Assembly (NCBI RefSeq): GCF_026017845.1
Contig: NZ_CP100416.1
Location: 1,890,100-1,954,099 of the forward strand
Direction: 5' to 3'
Length of the DNA stretch: 64,000 nt
From: Amycolatopsis mediterranei
GTDB taxonomy: Bacteria; Actinomycetota; Actinomycetes; Mycobacteriales; Pseudonocardiaceae
The notes under the pieces were generated by a model. The model saw nothing but the letters and a program-made list of their open reading frames with translations. It made no database searches and was not told the origin of the DNA. Below are positions 63,926 to 64,000 of the stretch, one piece after another. The position numbers and the translations under genes are program-made. Numbering within the stretch: the first letter of the stretch is position 1; each line of letters begins with the position of its first letter.

Positions 63926-64000
63926 GCGGGCTGTGGTGGGGCGGGCTGTGGTGGGGCGGGCTGTGGTGGGGCGGGCTGTGGTGGGGCGGGCTGTGGTGGG
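63926..64000 (+). repeat. 15-bp tandem repeat running off the window end
   Basis: Five exact head-to-tail copies of GCGGGCTGTGGTGGG fill 63926-64000; the array may continue. Fifteen bp is five codons. An in-frame ATG at 63905 would read MAAPLGRAGCGG and then (AGCGG)n; another frame gives (GGLWW)n. The G-runs could also form G-quadruplexes. Confidence 0.9.

Overview
High-GC actinobacterial chromosome, most likely Amycolatopsis or a close Pseudonocardiaceae relative. Supporting signs are the GC-rich third codon positions, many GTG and apparently leaderless starts, F420-dependent (LLM) oxidoreductases together with the F420 gene cofC, Lsr2, HU proteins with long Lys/Ala/Thr tails, and DUF397 and AfsR/SARP-type regulators. 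The genus is inferred from gene content, not from a database search.

The backbone follows the gene order I recall from Mycobacterium tuberculosis Rv2983-Rv3005: DoxX, a PH-domain protein (CFP6-like), ilvB-ilvN-ilvC, serA, leuB, a FAH-family hydrolase, tRNA-Gln and tRNA-Glu, then IclR regulator / leuC-leuD, hup, mutT1, ppk1 and cofC. Accessory blocks interrupt it: 6.8-12.0 kb (DUF397, SnoaL-like, ankyrin, two LLM oxidoreductases, TetR), 14-17.4 kb (secreted subtilase), 18.7-20.8 kb (cimA) and a long block at about 25-52 kb.

Layout: 0.5-6.7 kb ilvD, PH protein and an attenuated ilvBNC operon; 12.1-13.7 kb serA; 17.6-20.7 kb leuB and an attenuated cimA; 20.8-24.4 kb FAH hydrolase, FAD monooxygenase, HAD phosphatase and two tRNAs; 24.9-30.1 kb hup1, a cyclase-like/NB-ARC/TPR STAND protein and an XRE-type membrane protein; 31-38 kb methyltransferase, secreted arabinofuranosidase and a FAD-oxidoreductase / membrane protein / TetR operon; 38.1-40.3 kb lsr2 and hup2; 40.9-48.3 kb a HerA-SbcD-SbcC-NurA-like DNA-end-processing operon; 48.5-52.2 kb beta-glucosidase, lipoprotein and MBL hydrolase; 52.3-56.2 kb IclR, leuCD and hup3; 56.8-63.7 kb AfsR-like regulator, mutT1-ppk and cofC.

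Themes: (1) almost the whole branched-chain amino acid pathway is present, including the pyruvate/citramalate route to isoleucine. ilvB and cimA each have a short leader peptide that probably starts at the transcript end (Leu/Val-rich for ilvB; three consecutive Ile codons for cimA), followed by competing hairpins and a terminator. (2) Nucleoid proteins are concentrated here: three HU paralogues, Lsr2 and a polyphosphate kinase with a histone-H1-like tail. (3) An archaeal-style HerA/Mre11/Rad50/NurA-like repair operon is present. (4) Intergenic DNA carries recurring structure: four copies of a RecA-independent DNA-damage (PafBC/RecA-NDp type) promoter motif joined to a GGGGG/CCCCC hairpin, 21-bp minisatellites at two loci, and a recurring TCCACWNTGGA motif that is spelled with rare codons inside genes. 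No CRISPR array, transposase, prophage or rRNA was seen.
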